Below, piece by piece: positions 52,241 through 60,504 of a stretch of 64,000 nucleotides of DNA (positions are counted from its first letter, which is position 1; every line of letters starts with the position of its first letter). The position numbers and the translations under genes are program-made. The DNA lies in the IMG/VR virus record IMGVR_UViG_3300044591_000896, positions 1 to 64,000 of that record; one strand, 5' to 3'. This DNA is from a virus. The notes beneath the pieces were generated by a model. It searched no databases, was not told the origin of the DNA, and saw nothing but the letters and a program-made list of their open reading frames with translations.

Positions 52241-52546
52241 TTATTGATCTTCTTCGTCTTGATTCATTTCTACTAATCCCAGGGTCTTTGCCATCTCTTC
52301 TCCTTCTGGACTTAGCGAAAAAGTTGCTTCTAAATTTTCATCATATGAAACATTTAAAAATCCACTTTCAAATAACTTTAGCATTGCATCATCAATATAC
52401 TCTGTGTGCGCTTTCCATAACTCAGGCGCAATATCTTTGGCCTTTTCTGTTATCAGAAAAATAAACTCTCCGTCTTCGTCAATGCCTTCAACTGAAACAG
52501 CACCGATTTCTATGTAGTACTCTATATCTTTCACATATTCTCCCAT
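52241..52546 (-). CDS. Hypothetical acidic protein starting at a tRNA 3' end
   Basis: 101 residues, MGEYVKDIEYYIEIGAVSVE. The ATG at 52546 lies one base after the tRNA-Met discriminator, with no room for a ribosome site; tRNA 3' processing would leave a nearly leaderless mRNA. Beta/alpha, winged-helix-like end. Unknown. Confidence 0.65.
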   Translation of the reverse strand: MGEYVKDIEYYIEIGAVSVEGIDEDGEFIFLITEKAKDIAPELWKAHTEYIDDAMLKLFESGFLNVSYDENLEATFSLSPEGEEMAKTLGLVEMNQDEEDQ

Positions 52547-52547
52547 G

Positions 52548-52621
52548 TGCAACAGGTAGGACTCGAACCTACGATTACCGAATTATGAGTTCGGGGCTTT
52601 AACCAACTAAGCTACTGTTGC
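52548..52621 (-). tRNA. tRNA-Met (anticodon CAT)
   Basis: Acceptor GCAACAG/CTGTTGC, D stem GCTT/AAGC, anticodon stem CCGAA/TTCGG with loop CTCATAA, T stem GTAGG/CCTAC, discriminator A. Elongator-type, though a CAT anticodon can also be an Ile2 tRNA. Confidence 0.9.
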
Positions 52622-52631
52622 CTAGTTGCAA

Positions 52632-52880
52632 TTATAGTATAACCTTATCGTTATTGTCAATGGTTTTTTCAACTATCTGCTGCACGTATTCTGAAAAATG
52701 TTTTCTTATTTTTCCAGGTGGCCTTGATCCAATAGAGTTCCAAACTCTAGTGTATTCCATTATATTGGCAAATGTAGTTGGGCATACAACTATGCCATTA
52801 AACTCTCTCAATACAGTTGGAAGTGGAACATGCTTGCCACAGCACTTACACTCTTTAGCTTTATCTTGATATTCACTCAT
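52632..52880 (-). CDS. Small zinc-binding protein
   Basis: 82 residues, 'ECKCCGKHVPLPTVLREFNG' with C-x-C-C and a later 'VVCPTTF', a zinc-ribbon-like pattern. ATGA overlap with terminase. Unknown; small zinc proteins next to terminase are often HNH relics, but no HNH is visible. Confidence 0.65.
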   Translation of the reverse strand: MSEYQDKAKECKCCGKHVPLPTVLREFNGIVVCPTTFANIMEYTRVWNSIGSRPPGKIRKHFSEYVQQIVEKTIDNNDKVIL

Positions 52881-54676
52881 ATTATTTGCATCCTGTCCAT
52901 TGCTTCTCTTAAATCTTGTGGCATTCTTGGTGCCCTAATCATATTAGTTGATGTTACATCTGGGTTATCTCTACTAAAATCATCATGTATTGACATTGAC
53001 TCATATGTATGAATGTTTATTTCATTATTCATGTCTGGCCTTGTTCTACTAATTGAATTAAATATAGATCCACAGACTGCATCCGCCAAGTCTTTAGAAC
53101 CTTTTCGTGGGTGATCAACCTTATCACGCATAATTTTTAACTGCAACAATTCATCAATTAGAAGTGGTATATATGGACCATTGAGTCTTTCTTCTAATAC
53201 AACCATAGCCATATCGTCATAATGCTTTTTAGCCACCGACAAAATTTCAGTATTAATTCCATATTGCTTTAGCTGCTGCATCATATCATGCGAGTTCCAT
53301 CGGTCAAATGTACACACTCCTATATTAAACCCACGTGTTTTAAGTGCAAGTATATAGTCTTTAACCTCAGTAAAATCAACAGACTTATCAGGCGTAGGTG
53401 TCCAGTATCTAACTGCATCTACACTAACAATTGGTGCTGGCTGAGAGTACTCGTTTGTAACTCTAACATTAACCCATCTTTCAACATGTGCTAGCGAGAC
53501 TGCACAGTGGTCGTGCTTTTGTGCAAGGTCAACGTGTATAAAGTATCTTGTATCTTCTTTTGGTTTAAACCATTCTTCTAATCTACCAAAGCTATCTACA
53601 GAAAGAGCAGTATTATTAAATGCCTTCTCTACCTTTTCACGTGACTTAAAGAAAGCATCTACCATCTCTGGTGGCATGCAAGCAAATCTACCAAGAGCGT
53701 CTAACGAATTCTTGTAGAAGTCTACCTTAAAATCTTCAATCTTTTTAGTTGGGTTGACTTCCCATGTTGGCCTCTTTAAAGCATATGTCTTAGGATACAG
53801 ATAAGATATGATGTGGTCTTCTTCCCAATCAATAGTTATCTCATTACCATCAGTTCCGTCTGGGAGATCATCGTCCATCTTAAGAGTCTTTGTTCTAATA
53901 ATAGTTTCTTTTTCTCCAATAACAGACTCATAGAATTTTTGTATTGGATCATTTTTGAAACGGGGGAATGAAAGTAAAATTACTTTTCCATAGTCTGGGA
54001 AACGGGACATCACAGATGCACGGTACATGTCATATATAGCATCAGCTGTCTTAGCCTGGTCATGTCCTGTTGTATTTTCCATGGCAAAACCAGAGATCTC
54101 ATCAAGGATAACAGTTATAACGTTGTATCCTTCCCATGCTTCTCTTTGAGAGTGGCCTGAGTATACATTTACATTCTTATCAAATTTAATTTCAGATGCT
54201 TTAGGCTCATATTTTCCAGCAAACCATGGGGACAATTCAATTCTTGTCTTAAATCCTTTAAAGAAAACATTGTTTGCCTGCTGTGCGTTAATAGCAATAT
54301 TTAGGATATCAATTGTGTCACCTGGTGGCTTACCATAGTATGTTGCTGGATCTTTTAGACATAGCAATAAATAAACTTGATAGGCAACTGAAATCGTAGC
54401 AGTGTAGTCTTTACCAGAACCTTTACCTAGCTGTGCAATTACTTCATTGCATGTCTGCTTAAATCTTAGCTTTCCATCCTCTTCGCCAAAAAGCTTTATT
54501 AGAGTGGACTCTTTATATATCTGGGAAGACTTTTCAATAAGCGTATACTGTAGTTCAGATAATTGTGGCAGCCCTAAATAATTTGGATCAGTAACAAATG
54601 TTTGTAGGTCTACTGGACGCTCTTCAAATTCTTCTCCGTCAAGTATGTCAATTAAATCTGAAAAATCAAACGACAT
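52877..54676 (-). CDS. terL: Terminase large subunit
   Basis: 599 residues. Walker A QLGKGSGKDYT (83-91), Walker B VITVILDEISG (DE at 192-193), and a nuclease domain beginning near FIHVDLAQKHDHCAVS and continuing 'VCTFDRWNSHDMMQQL'. Cuts and pumps phage DNA into heads. Overlaps the small-subunit candidate by 11 bp. Confidence 0.92.
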   Translation of the reverse strand: MSFDFSDLIDILDGEEFEERPVDLQTFVTDPNYLGLPQLSELQYTLIEKSSQIYKESTLIKLFGEEDGKLRFKQTCNEVIAQLGKGSGKDYTATISVAYQVYLLLCLKDPATYYGKPPGDTIDILNIAINAQQANNVFFKGFKTRIELSPWFAGKYEPKASEIKFDKNVNVYSGHSQREAWEGYNVITVILDEISGFAMENTTGHDQAKTADAIYDMYRASVMSRFPDYGKVILLSFPRFKNDPIQKFYESVIGEKETIIRTKTLKMDDDLPDGTDGNEITIDWEEDHIISYLYPKTYALKRPTWEVNPTKKIEDFKVDFYKNSLDALGRFACMPPEMVDAFFKSREKVEKAFNNTALSVDSFGRLEEWFKPKEDTRYFIHVDLAQKHDHCAVSLAHVERWVNVRVTNEYSQPAPIVSVDAVRYWTPTPDKSVDFTEVKDYILALKTRGFNIGVCTFDRWNSHDMMQQLKQYGINTEILSVAKKHYDDMAMVVLEERLNGPYIPLLIDELLQLKIMRDKVDHPRKGSKDLADAVCGSIFNSISRTRPDMNNEINIHTYESMSIHDDFSRDNPDVTSTNMIRAPRMPQDLREAMDRMQII

Positions 54677-55202
54677 CTGCGTCCTGAATTACTATTGCCT
54701 CCACTACGCCAGTAATCTGGGATAGCCTTTTTGCAACATCCATTTTACACTTAGGACAAGATGCAGTTACTTCTTTTAATATACCTACTAGTATTTCTTG
54801 CTTACGTTCTGTCTCTGCAATTTGTGATGCTATCTGTGTATTCTCTAGAACTCCAACAGATTGAAGCATGGCTATTCTTTTAGTCTCTATATCTGCAATT
54901 AGTTTTAGTGCTCCCGCCTTAACACTAAGCTGCCCGCTTTGATCTGCGTCTTCTACGGTCTTCCAGGCCTCTTTAATAAGCATTGCATAGTGTTGGTCAG
55001 CACCAGAGATTGCTTCTCTTGCTCTATCTCTTATATTAGAATCATTGTGTACGACTGTCTTCCACTCATCAATAAACTCTAGGACTTCTTTTCTAGAAAA
55101 TCCTGTAGCTGCTGCTATCTGCGTGGCTGAATTTCCCTTGAGTAATTCCTCAACGACTTTATTCATTCGGTCAAAATGTACTGCTGGCTCTATATCGCTC
55201 AT
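54666..55202 (-). CDS. Terminase small subunit candidate (HTH)
   Basis: 178 residues with an N-terminal helix-turn-helix (TQIAAATGFSRKEVLEFIDE, about 31-50) and a helical core, directly upstream of terL, the usual place for the DNA-recognising subunit. A CPKC pair lies near 150. Leaderless: TTGCCA-17-TATAAT, six bases, ATG. Confidence 0.65.
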   Translation of the reverse strand: MSDIEPAVHFDRMNKVVEELLKGNSATQIAAATGFSRKEVLEFIDEWKTVVHNDSNIRDRAREAISGADQHYAMLIKEAWKTVEDADQSGQLSVKAGALKLIADIETKRIAMLQSVGVLENTQIASQIAETERKQEILVGILKEVTASCPKCKMDVAKRLSQITGVVEAIVIQDADVV

Positions 55203-55237
55203 GATACTATTATACTTCTAGTCGACTGAAATGGCAA
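55200..55237 (-). promoter_or_regulatory. Leaderless promoter for the terminase operon
   Basis: TTGCCA (55232-55237), 17 bases, TATAAT (55209-55214), six bases, ATG 55202. Confidence 0.72.
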
Positions 55238-55562
55238 CCTGAGACATGGCTATTCTTAATAACACCAGGTATCCAATTAAATCATCAACATCATTATCTC
55301 CAGCATACCCCTGTGAGTTCTTAATCCTATTTAATTTATCATCAATGCGAACCTTTAATTGCTCTACTGAATCTGACTGTGCAAATAATCTCATTGGATT
55401 TAAAGCAGAATCTCCGTATGATACATTTTTTTTAATTAACATCTCAGCAATATCAAGACATTCATTCATAATTTTATTTCCTGATGGTGCATCTGTAGCT
55501 AACAACTGCAGGTCTGTAACCCACATTTGAAAACCCTTTTCTCTTTCTGGATAACCCGCCAT
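55218..55562 (-). CDS. 'KNxxYGDS' phage nucleotide-metabolism-like protein (DUF6378/MazG-related)
   Basis: 114 residues with 'IAEMLIKKNVSYGDSALNP' and 'RIDDKLNRIKN' and 'DDLIGYLVLLRIAM', the pattern of small phage proteins related to all-alpha NTP pyrophosphohydrolases. TAATG overlap with the sugar nucleotidyltransferase. Activity not proven. Confidence 0.65.
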   Translation of the reverse strand: MAGYPEREKGFQMWVTDLQLLATDAPSGNKIMNECLDIAEMLIKKNVSYGDSALNPMRLFAQSDSVEQLKVRIDDKLNRIKNSQGYAGDNDVDDLIGYLVLLRIAMSQVAISVD

Positions 55563-56221
55563 TATTCCATCTCCTTATATAGTCTCTTTAGTCCCTTTAG
55601 TGTTCCAATATCCATATATTGTCCACCTGGCTTTACTGCACGAACATCTAAATTCATATCGATCCATTCCTGTATTTGTTTTCCTGGGTGGTCCAACGAT
55701 GAATCAACATATCTTATCAAATTTTTTCTAAATAGCATAGTGCCCCACATGTAAGAATAATCGCAATCATCTACTTTATCTTTAGAGTAAACTACTTTAT
55801 CTCCAGATAAATGTATCTGGCCTACCCTGCCCTTAAGATCTTCAGTGCATTCCCATGCACCTAGCACTAGGTCTCCGCTAGACTTAACCATTTCTTTATA
55901 TATATTATTTGGTGATCCTAATATAAATGTATCTGGCATGCCTATAAGTACGGTGTCATTGCTTTCGCCAACCATAAAGTTTACAGCATCAGACATTGTT
56001 GATGGCTCACGAACTATAAGTTTAATATTCATATCCATATTTTGAATGATTGGAACCCATTCTGCTCTTGTAGATATTCTTACTTCATCACAAACTTCAA
56101 GCATTTGCTCTACATGCCATTGTATTAATGATCTCTCATCTGATATAGGCAGGCAAAACTTTGGTATGCCCCCAACTCTAGAAGCCTTTCCAGATGCTGG
56201 CAGTAGCCCTATCGTAGCCAT
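55562..56221 (-). CDS. Sugar-1-phosphate nucleotidyltransferase-like protein
   Basis: 219 residues. 'IGLLPASGKASRVGG' is the G-x-G-x-R-like NTP-binding loop, then 'IPKFCLPI', 'VLIGMPDTFI' with the metal-binding D, and 'YMWGTMLF'. Makes a nucleotide-sugar from NTP and sugar phosphate, supplying glycosyltransferases. Overlaps the GT2 gene by 13 bp. Confidence 0.8.
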   Translation of the reverse strand: MATIGLLPASGKASRVGGIPKFCLPISDERSLIQWHVEQMLEVCDEVRISTRAEWVPIIQNMDMNIKLIVREPSTMSDAVNFMVGESNDTVLIGMPDTFILGSPNNIYKEMVKSSGDLVLGAWECTEDLKGRVGQIHLSGDKVVYSKDKVDDCDYSYMWGTMLFRKNLIRYVDSSLDHPGKQIQEWIDMNLDVRAVKPGGQYMDIGTLKGLKRLYKEME

Positions 56222-56850
56222 TCTTGTGACCTTCTTCTATTTAAAGACCAATCATTTGTTAATTGAAAATTGTTTTCAGCTTTAAAATCATAGTACTCTT
56301 TATTCTTTAAAAATGTTTCATCATTTCTATTTCTTAAACTTGAGTCACTATTAATAGTTTGGCTTCCTGAAGATGGCTTTGTTTTTATTGATGTTGTTAC
56401 AATGGTTCCTTCTGGACAAAACCTTGAAACTCTTTCATGAAAATCATTATCCTCAAAATATATTGGATAAAAGTATTCATCAAAAAGCCCCACCTCTTCA
56501 ATAACATTTTCACCAACAGAAAAACACCCATAGGCATCATCTGTTAAAACAACTTTATCTGGCCCACTTGTCTCATCTATTTCTTTTAAAGAGTTCTCTC
56601 CCCAAATTGTGTCAGCTGATGCAAATAGCCAATACTTTGAATGTGGGTAAAGTTTTATACCTAAATTCCATGATGCAGACATTCCTAAATTAGCTGGCAT
56701 ATTTAGAACAGTTACCTTCTTGTCTGTCTTGTATCCGTTACCATTATCTATAACCAATATATTATCTACTGGGTAGTTTATATTATCTAGCATGCTATCT
56801 AGAAGATCATACCTATTTAATGTAGGTATGATTATTACTGGTATGCTCAT
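56209..56850 (-). CDS. Family GT2-type glycosyltransferase
   Basis: 213 residues. 'IIIPTLNRYDLLDSMLD', 'ILVIDNGNGY', 'NLGMSASWNLGIKLYPHSKY', 'FASADT' (DxD-like) and a later 'GLFDEYFYPIYFEDNDFHER' catalytic-like segment fit GT2/GT-A fold. Acceptor unknown. ATGA overlap with the HTH gene. Confidence 0.82.
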   Translation of the reverse strand: MSIPVIIIPTLNRYDLLDSMLDNINYPVDNILVIDNGNGYKTDKKVTVLNMPANLGMSASWNLGIKLYPHSKYWLFASADTIWGENSLKEIDETSGPDKVVLTDDAYGCFSVGENVIEEVGLFDEYFYPIYFEDNDFHERVSRFCPEGTIVTTSIKTKPSSGSQTINSDSSLRNRNDETFLKNKEYYDFKAENNFQLTNDWSLNRRRSQEWLR

Positions 56851-56993
56851 CTTTTTTTAATTAATCCAAACTGCTCTAGGTATCTTTGTATGGTCATAGC
56901 AGATACTTGACACTCTTTTCCAATTTCAGTGACTGTCTTTCTTTGAACTACATATCTTCTATACAGCCACTCTTTACTTTGGTAAAGCTTCAC
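56847..56993 (-). CDS. Small HTH protein
   Basis: 48 residues from GTG, overlapping the methyltransferase stop. MKLYQSKEWLYRRYVVQRKT then VTEIGKECQVSAMTIQRYLE: a helix-turn-helix resembling resolvase or homing-endonuclease tail HTH. May be a regulator or relic. Confidence 0.6.
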   Translation of the reverse strand: MKLYQSKEWLYRRYVVQRKTVTEIGKECQVSAMTIQRYLEQFGLIKKR

Positions 56994-57583
56994 ATCGTGT
57001 TCCATTTAAAATGCTGTCTGTAATCTGTGTAACCAATAGCGCTTCTATCAACCCACCAGTCTTCATGGAAATCTCTAACCACAAGAGCATATCCAAGTGA
57101 ATCAAGTATCTGTCTTTGTGCATCACGCATAGCTATATTATTTAAAACTAAATTAGCATCATGCTCAAATGTTATTACTGTAAATCTATACTGGTTTAAT
57201 GGTACTGCTAATAAGCCATGTAAAGATAGGTATGGGTTGCCAACGGCATAGCCCTTTGGATCATACCCGCCATCAATATCTACCTGTAGGTAGTCTATCT
57301 GCTTTGGGAAATTGTTCTCTTCAAAATAATTAATATAATTAAACTGAGTAGCATCTCCAAGGATACATGGGTTCTTTCTATTTTCTGATACCTCTTTGTG
57401 AAATTCTGGAACTATCTCAAAAGAAACGCCCTTCCAGTCAAACTCATTTTCTAGTCTATAGGTATTGCTTCCATTCTTAGAATGAAATGCTCCTAGCTCT
57501 ACATAATATCCTTCTTTTTTATTGTCAAGTAAGCTTAAAACAAATTCTTCTTGAGCACTCTTCTCTTGCCAGTCTGGACTCAT
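56990..57583 (-). CDS. FkbM-like methyltransferase
   Basis: 197 residues. The SAM-binding glycine motif is EGYYVELGAFHSKNGSNTYR (about 24-43), followed by 'FEIVPEFHKE' and 'DYLQVDIDGG' as in FkbM-family O-methyltransferases that modify sugars or lipids. Part of the sugar-modification gene run 55562-57583. Confidence 0.75.
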   Translation of the reverse strand: MSPDWQEKSAQEEFVLSLLDNKKEGYYVELGAFHSKNGSNTYRLENEFDWKGVSFEIVPEFHKEVSENRKNPCILGDATQFNYINYFEENNFPKQIDYLQVDIDGGYDPKGYAVGNPYLSLHGLLAVPLNQYRFTVITFEHDANLVLNNIAMRDAQRQILDSLGYALVVRDFHEDWWVDRSAIGYTDYRQHFKWNTM

Positions 57584-58146
57584 CGTTTAGTTAACACCTC
57601 ATTGGAATAATGTGCAATGCCGAATGCATCTGCAACATCAAAATCATTTAAATTTAAACCATACATCTTATTAAAATAATCAACAGTCCTTTGCTTACGC
57701 ATATTTCTTAATTGATTTTTGTACCAAGAGTCAGCATAACCTGGATTCTTAGTACGGATTGCTTCCTTCTCAGCTTTTGTTGGGTTCTTATTCCCAATAT
57801 GCGCCTGCCATGAGCTGGGTGGTATTGTTATAACTTTTGCCCCCGTGGACATAAGCTCTGCAATTACAACTCCATACACATAAGACAATTTTATCACAGC
57901 ATCTGGTGATCTGACAAGTATGGCGCCCTCAACAACTATATAATCTGATTTAAGTTCCTCTAACATAACAGACATTTTCTTTTTAGCATCATATATTTTT
58001 TCATATATATCCATGCCAGCAAGATCAATCTTTCCCCACTTTAATGGCTTGTTGCCTTCCATTAGGCAAAAAGCAATAGAGTTTGTTGACGCATCTATCC
58101 CAAGGACACGGTGCGCTTTTGTCTTTACAAGGCTACTTAATTTCAT
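57580..58146 (-). CDS. RuvC-like Holliday-junction resolvase
   Basis: 188 residues. Acidic set: D18 (LGIDASTNSIAF), E73 (IVVEGA) and the C-terminal pair in NDFDVADAFGIAHY. RNase H-fold resolvase that resolves branched DNA before packaging. ATGA overlap with the methyltransferase and overlap with the zinc protein upstream. Confidence 0.83.
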   Translation of the reverse strand: MKLSSLVKTKAHRVLGIDASTNSIAFCLMEGNKPLKWGKIDLAGMDIYEKIYDAKKKMSVMLEELKSDYIVVEGAILVRSPDAVIKLSYVYGVVIAELMSTGAKVITIPPSSWQAHIGNKNPTKAEKEAIRTKNPGYADSWYKNQLRNMRKQRTVDYFNKMYGLNLNDFDVADAFGIAHYSNEVLTKR

Positions 58147-58408
58147 CTATAATTTCCTGAAGCAGGCTCTTGGTTCTGCTTCTTTTCTTTTCGCAATGGG
58201 CGCATATAGTATCAGTGTTGTACCTGCTTAGCTTAGCCTTACATTTAGAACACTGCCTAACAGATCCATTTTTAATTGCTTTTCTTTCATAATATTTTTC
58301 CATTATCCTTCTGTTTGTTGCAACTCTGCAACACTCATCAGTACAATATTTTTGATTATGAGTCTTGGGATCAAAATCTTTTGCACACTCTTTATTTGAA
58401 CATATCAT
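58133..58408 (-). CDS. Zinc-finger protein, HNH/zinc-ribbon type
   Basis: 91 residues with two zinc modules: CSNKECAKDFDP ... YCTDECCRVATNRR (an 'FxPxxHNQKYC' ribbon) and CSKCKAKL ... CAHC. Lies in the replication block; DNA binding is likely. Confidence 0.7.
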   Translation of the reverse strand: MICSNKECAKDFDPKTHNQKYCTDECCRVATNRRIMEKYYERKAIKNGSVRQCSKCKAKLSRYNTDTICAHCEKKRSRTKSLLQEIIDEIK

Positions 58409-59196
58409 AATTTTGGTACGCTATACATTTCTATCTGAACAGTTCCTACTGGACCAGACTTATCGTAGCATGCTTTCTTGACAGGGCAATATGTACATGG
58501 CATTTTAGATTTAGTAGCACCAGCAGGTCTCATTGGCAAATCTCCATTTTGGAAATTATCCCAAACTTCTTGCATCCACAAGAATGTATCTTCAATTATC
58601 TTCTTGTTCTTATCATTCATTGATACTGGAATAATCAAAACTTCTTGTGTATTTTTATTCTCGTATAGGAAGAAGCCTTCTTTGGCATTCTTTAATTTCA
58701 TGTATGTAAGTAACTGTAGCATGTGGTTTGGTGAAGACTTCATCTCTGACTGCCTTGTATCCCATACCTCCTGCTTAGCCGTCTTGATTTCACCAATAAC
58801 GGTTTCACCATCGTACTCCATGATCAAGTCAATAAAGCCACGGATAGGTGGGTACTCATTGGTAATCTCTTCTTCTTCTGCAACAAACTGAGGCATTGTG
58901 GAAATAAGCTTTTGTAGTCTTTCGTGGGCCTGTGTTCCCTGGGCCATGTTTGCAACAGCAACAGCATCATTATCATCAATGAACATTGCTCCGCTAAATG
59001 CCATATACCAATATCTTGGGCATGTTCCATGTCCGTACCCTAAAGAGCTTGGGCTAAATGACTTCTTTGTCATGTCTCCGTCAGCACGTTTAGTATTACG
59101 ATATGACTCATCAAGCAGTTGGGCAAATAGCTCTGGATCAAAATGCTTACCCGTATGCTTCTTAAACTTTAAATTTTTTACAATGTCTCTTGCCAT
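58405..59196 (-). CDS. PD-(D/E)XK nuclease (RecB/Cas4-like)
   Basis: 263 residues. Nuclease core 'PPIRGFIDLIMEYDGETVIG' with D, then EIKTAK; upstream 'YGHGTCPRYWYMA' and C-terminal 'MPCTYCPVKKACY' supply four cysteines for a Fe-S cluster as in AddB/Cas4 proteins. Processes DNA ends in recombination. Stop overlaps the zinc-finger start. Confidence 0.85.
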   Translation of the reverse strand: MARDIVKNLKFKKHTGKHFDPELFAQLLDESYRNTKRADGDMTKKSFSPSSLGYGHGTCPRYWYMAFSGAMFIDDNDAVAVANMAQGTQAHERLQKLISTMPQFVAEEEEITNEYPPIRGFIDLIMEYDGETVIGEIKTAKQEVWDTRQSEMKSSPNHMLQLLTYMKLKNAKEGFFLYENKNTQEVLIIPVSMNDKNKKIIEDTFLWMQEVWDNFQNGDLPMRPAGATKSKMPCTYCPVKKACYDKSGPVGTVQIEMYSVPKL

Positions 59197-59535
59197 TTAT
59201 GAATTATACCTAACGACATACTTAAGTGCATCTACAAGTTTGTCTATGGACTCCTTTACTGAATAGTAAATGTTCTTCTTATTGTTATTGGCTGTTCCAG
59301 CCTTGTCTTTTGCAATTGTTGAATATACAGATGCAAGAACAGCAAACTTAGTTGACATTGCCTGTAGCTCCATAATTAAATGTGGTGCCTTTGCTGAAGG
59401 AACATCTGGGTTCATTAACAATTTTACCACAATAGCAAGAGCTTTATCCAAGTGTTCATCCTGCATGAACTCATGGAGATCATTAAACTCTGTTATATCG
59501 CTTATAAGCTCTAATGTATTCTTATCCTCTGCCAT
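59197..59535 (-). CDS. Hypothetical helical protein of the replication block
   Basis: 112 residues, mostly helical: 'HEFMQDEHLDKALAIVVKLL', 'HLIMELQAMSTKFAVLASVY'. Conserved position next to nuclease and SSB. Unknown. Confidence 0.65.
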   Translation of the reverse strand: MAEDKNTLELISDITEFNDLHEFMQDEHLDKALAIVVKLLMNPDVPSAKAPHLIMELQAMSTKFAVLASVYSTIAKDKAGTANNNKKNIYYSVKESIDKLVDALKYVVRYNS

Positions 59536-59626
59536 CTTTTTCCCTCTTATCTAATTTGTCAATAAATAAACCAAGGCCGTAACCAATAATAAATCCAATT
59601 GCCGCCCCACAAATAAAAGAAATCAC
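59522..59626 (-). CDS. 34-residue membrane peptide (GTG start)
   Basis: MISFICGAAIGFIIGYGLGL then FIDKLDKREKDGRG: one membrane helix. GTG overlaps the ssb stop (TAGTG). Confidence 0.55.
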   Translation of the reverse strand: MISFICGAAIGFIIGYGLGLFIDKLDKREKDGRG

Positions 59627-60012
59627 TAGAAAGGAACCTCTGCGTTCATGTCCCAGCTTGCGCCAGATGAAATCTTCTCACGTGAAACAGACCATGGAGT
59701 CAAGCCAATGCTAGTGGCTTTAATTTCGTAGCTATTTTTAGCTTGCCCTGTCTCTTTATCTTTCCATGTTTCTTCATAGATCACACCAGAAATAGTAACC
59801 TCTTGTCCCTTCTTAAGGACGTCTTTAGCTTGCTCTGCAAGTCTATTCCAAACCTTAACTGTCCACCAAGAAGTTGGTCCATCTTTCCATTCTCCTGTAG
59901 AGTCATCTCTAATGCGGTCATTGGTTGCAACTCTTAATCTTAATCCGCCATTGCCAAGAACAACTGGATCTTGTCCAATCTTACCTACCAAATTAATATC
60001 TGGATTACTCAT
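59626..60012 (-). CDS. ssb: Single-stranded DNA-binding protein
   Basis: 128 residues. OB fold: 'NLVGKIGQDPVVL', 'LRLRVATNDRIRD', 'SWWTVKVWNRLAEQAKDVLK', 'GQEVTISGVIYEETWKDKET', and an acidic C-terminal tip ending EVPF similar to the DDIPF partner-binding tail. Contains a parS-like half site at 59678-59693. Confidence 0.92.
   Translation of the reverse strand: MSNPDINLVGKIGQDPVVLGNGGLRLRVATNDRIRDDSTGEWKDGPTSWWTVKVWNRLAEQAKDVLKKGQEVTISGVIYEETWKDKETGQAKNSYEIKATSIGLTPWSVSREKISSGASWDMNAEVPF
59678..59693. promoter_or_regulatory. parS-like half site inside ssb
   Basis: On the minus strand TGTTTCACGTGAGAAG matches the 16-bp parS consensus at 13 positions; one half is perfect. The sequence is constrained by codons, so function is doubtful. 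Confidence 0.3.
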
Positions 60013-60310
60013 GATTTTCCTCCCAAAACGATATCAGTTCTTCTAATACCGTCCATTCAATGATTCCAAGACGAACCTTAGAATCAGTTCCTATAATTAT
60101 TTTTAACGCTGGGTGCATATCTCTACTTACTTTAAATGTATCAGTGCATATCTTAGACCACACTGGTTTGTTTAAAGTAAAAGAAGAAGATGCTTCTTTG
60201 TAATCAACAAGGAACTGATTCCATTTGGCATCACCCTTTTGATAATCTCCACGTCCACTATTCTTCTGTGCTCTTGCACCATCTCTTTTGACTTCTGATC
60301 TTTCTGACAC
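60005..60310 (-). CDS. Hypothetical protein of the replication block
   Basis: 101 residues, basic N-terminus (SERSEVKRDGARAQKNSGRG). Overlaps ssb and 60310. Unknown. Confidence 0.65.
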   Translation of the reverse strand: MSERSEVKRDGARAQKNSGRGDYQKGDAKWNQFLVDYKEASSSFTLNKPVWSKICTDTFKVSRDMHPALKIIIGTDSKVRLGIIEWTVLEELISFWEENHE

Positions 60311-60504
60311 TAGCCCACCTGATGCTTTGTCTCATGTCCATTGGAACATGTCCATTGCATAGTTAAACTTTCTGGATCCCACAACCCACCATCCACATCA
60401 AGCTCACATTTAGAACAGGGTCTTATACCTTCAAGGCTTTCCAATGTGGAACGCAAAGCCTCTTTCTGCTCTTTGTTATTTAAGAATTCATTAAGATCTG
60501 GCAT
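60310..60504 (-). CDS. Small zinc-binding protein
   Basis: 64 residues with CSKCELDVDGGLWDPES and 'WTCSNGHE', a zinc ribbon. Base-sharing overlap; unknown. Confidence 0.65.
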   Translation of the reverse strand: MPDLNEFLNNKEQKEALRSTLESLEGIRPCSKCELDVDGGLWDPESLTMQWTCSNGHETKHQVG

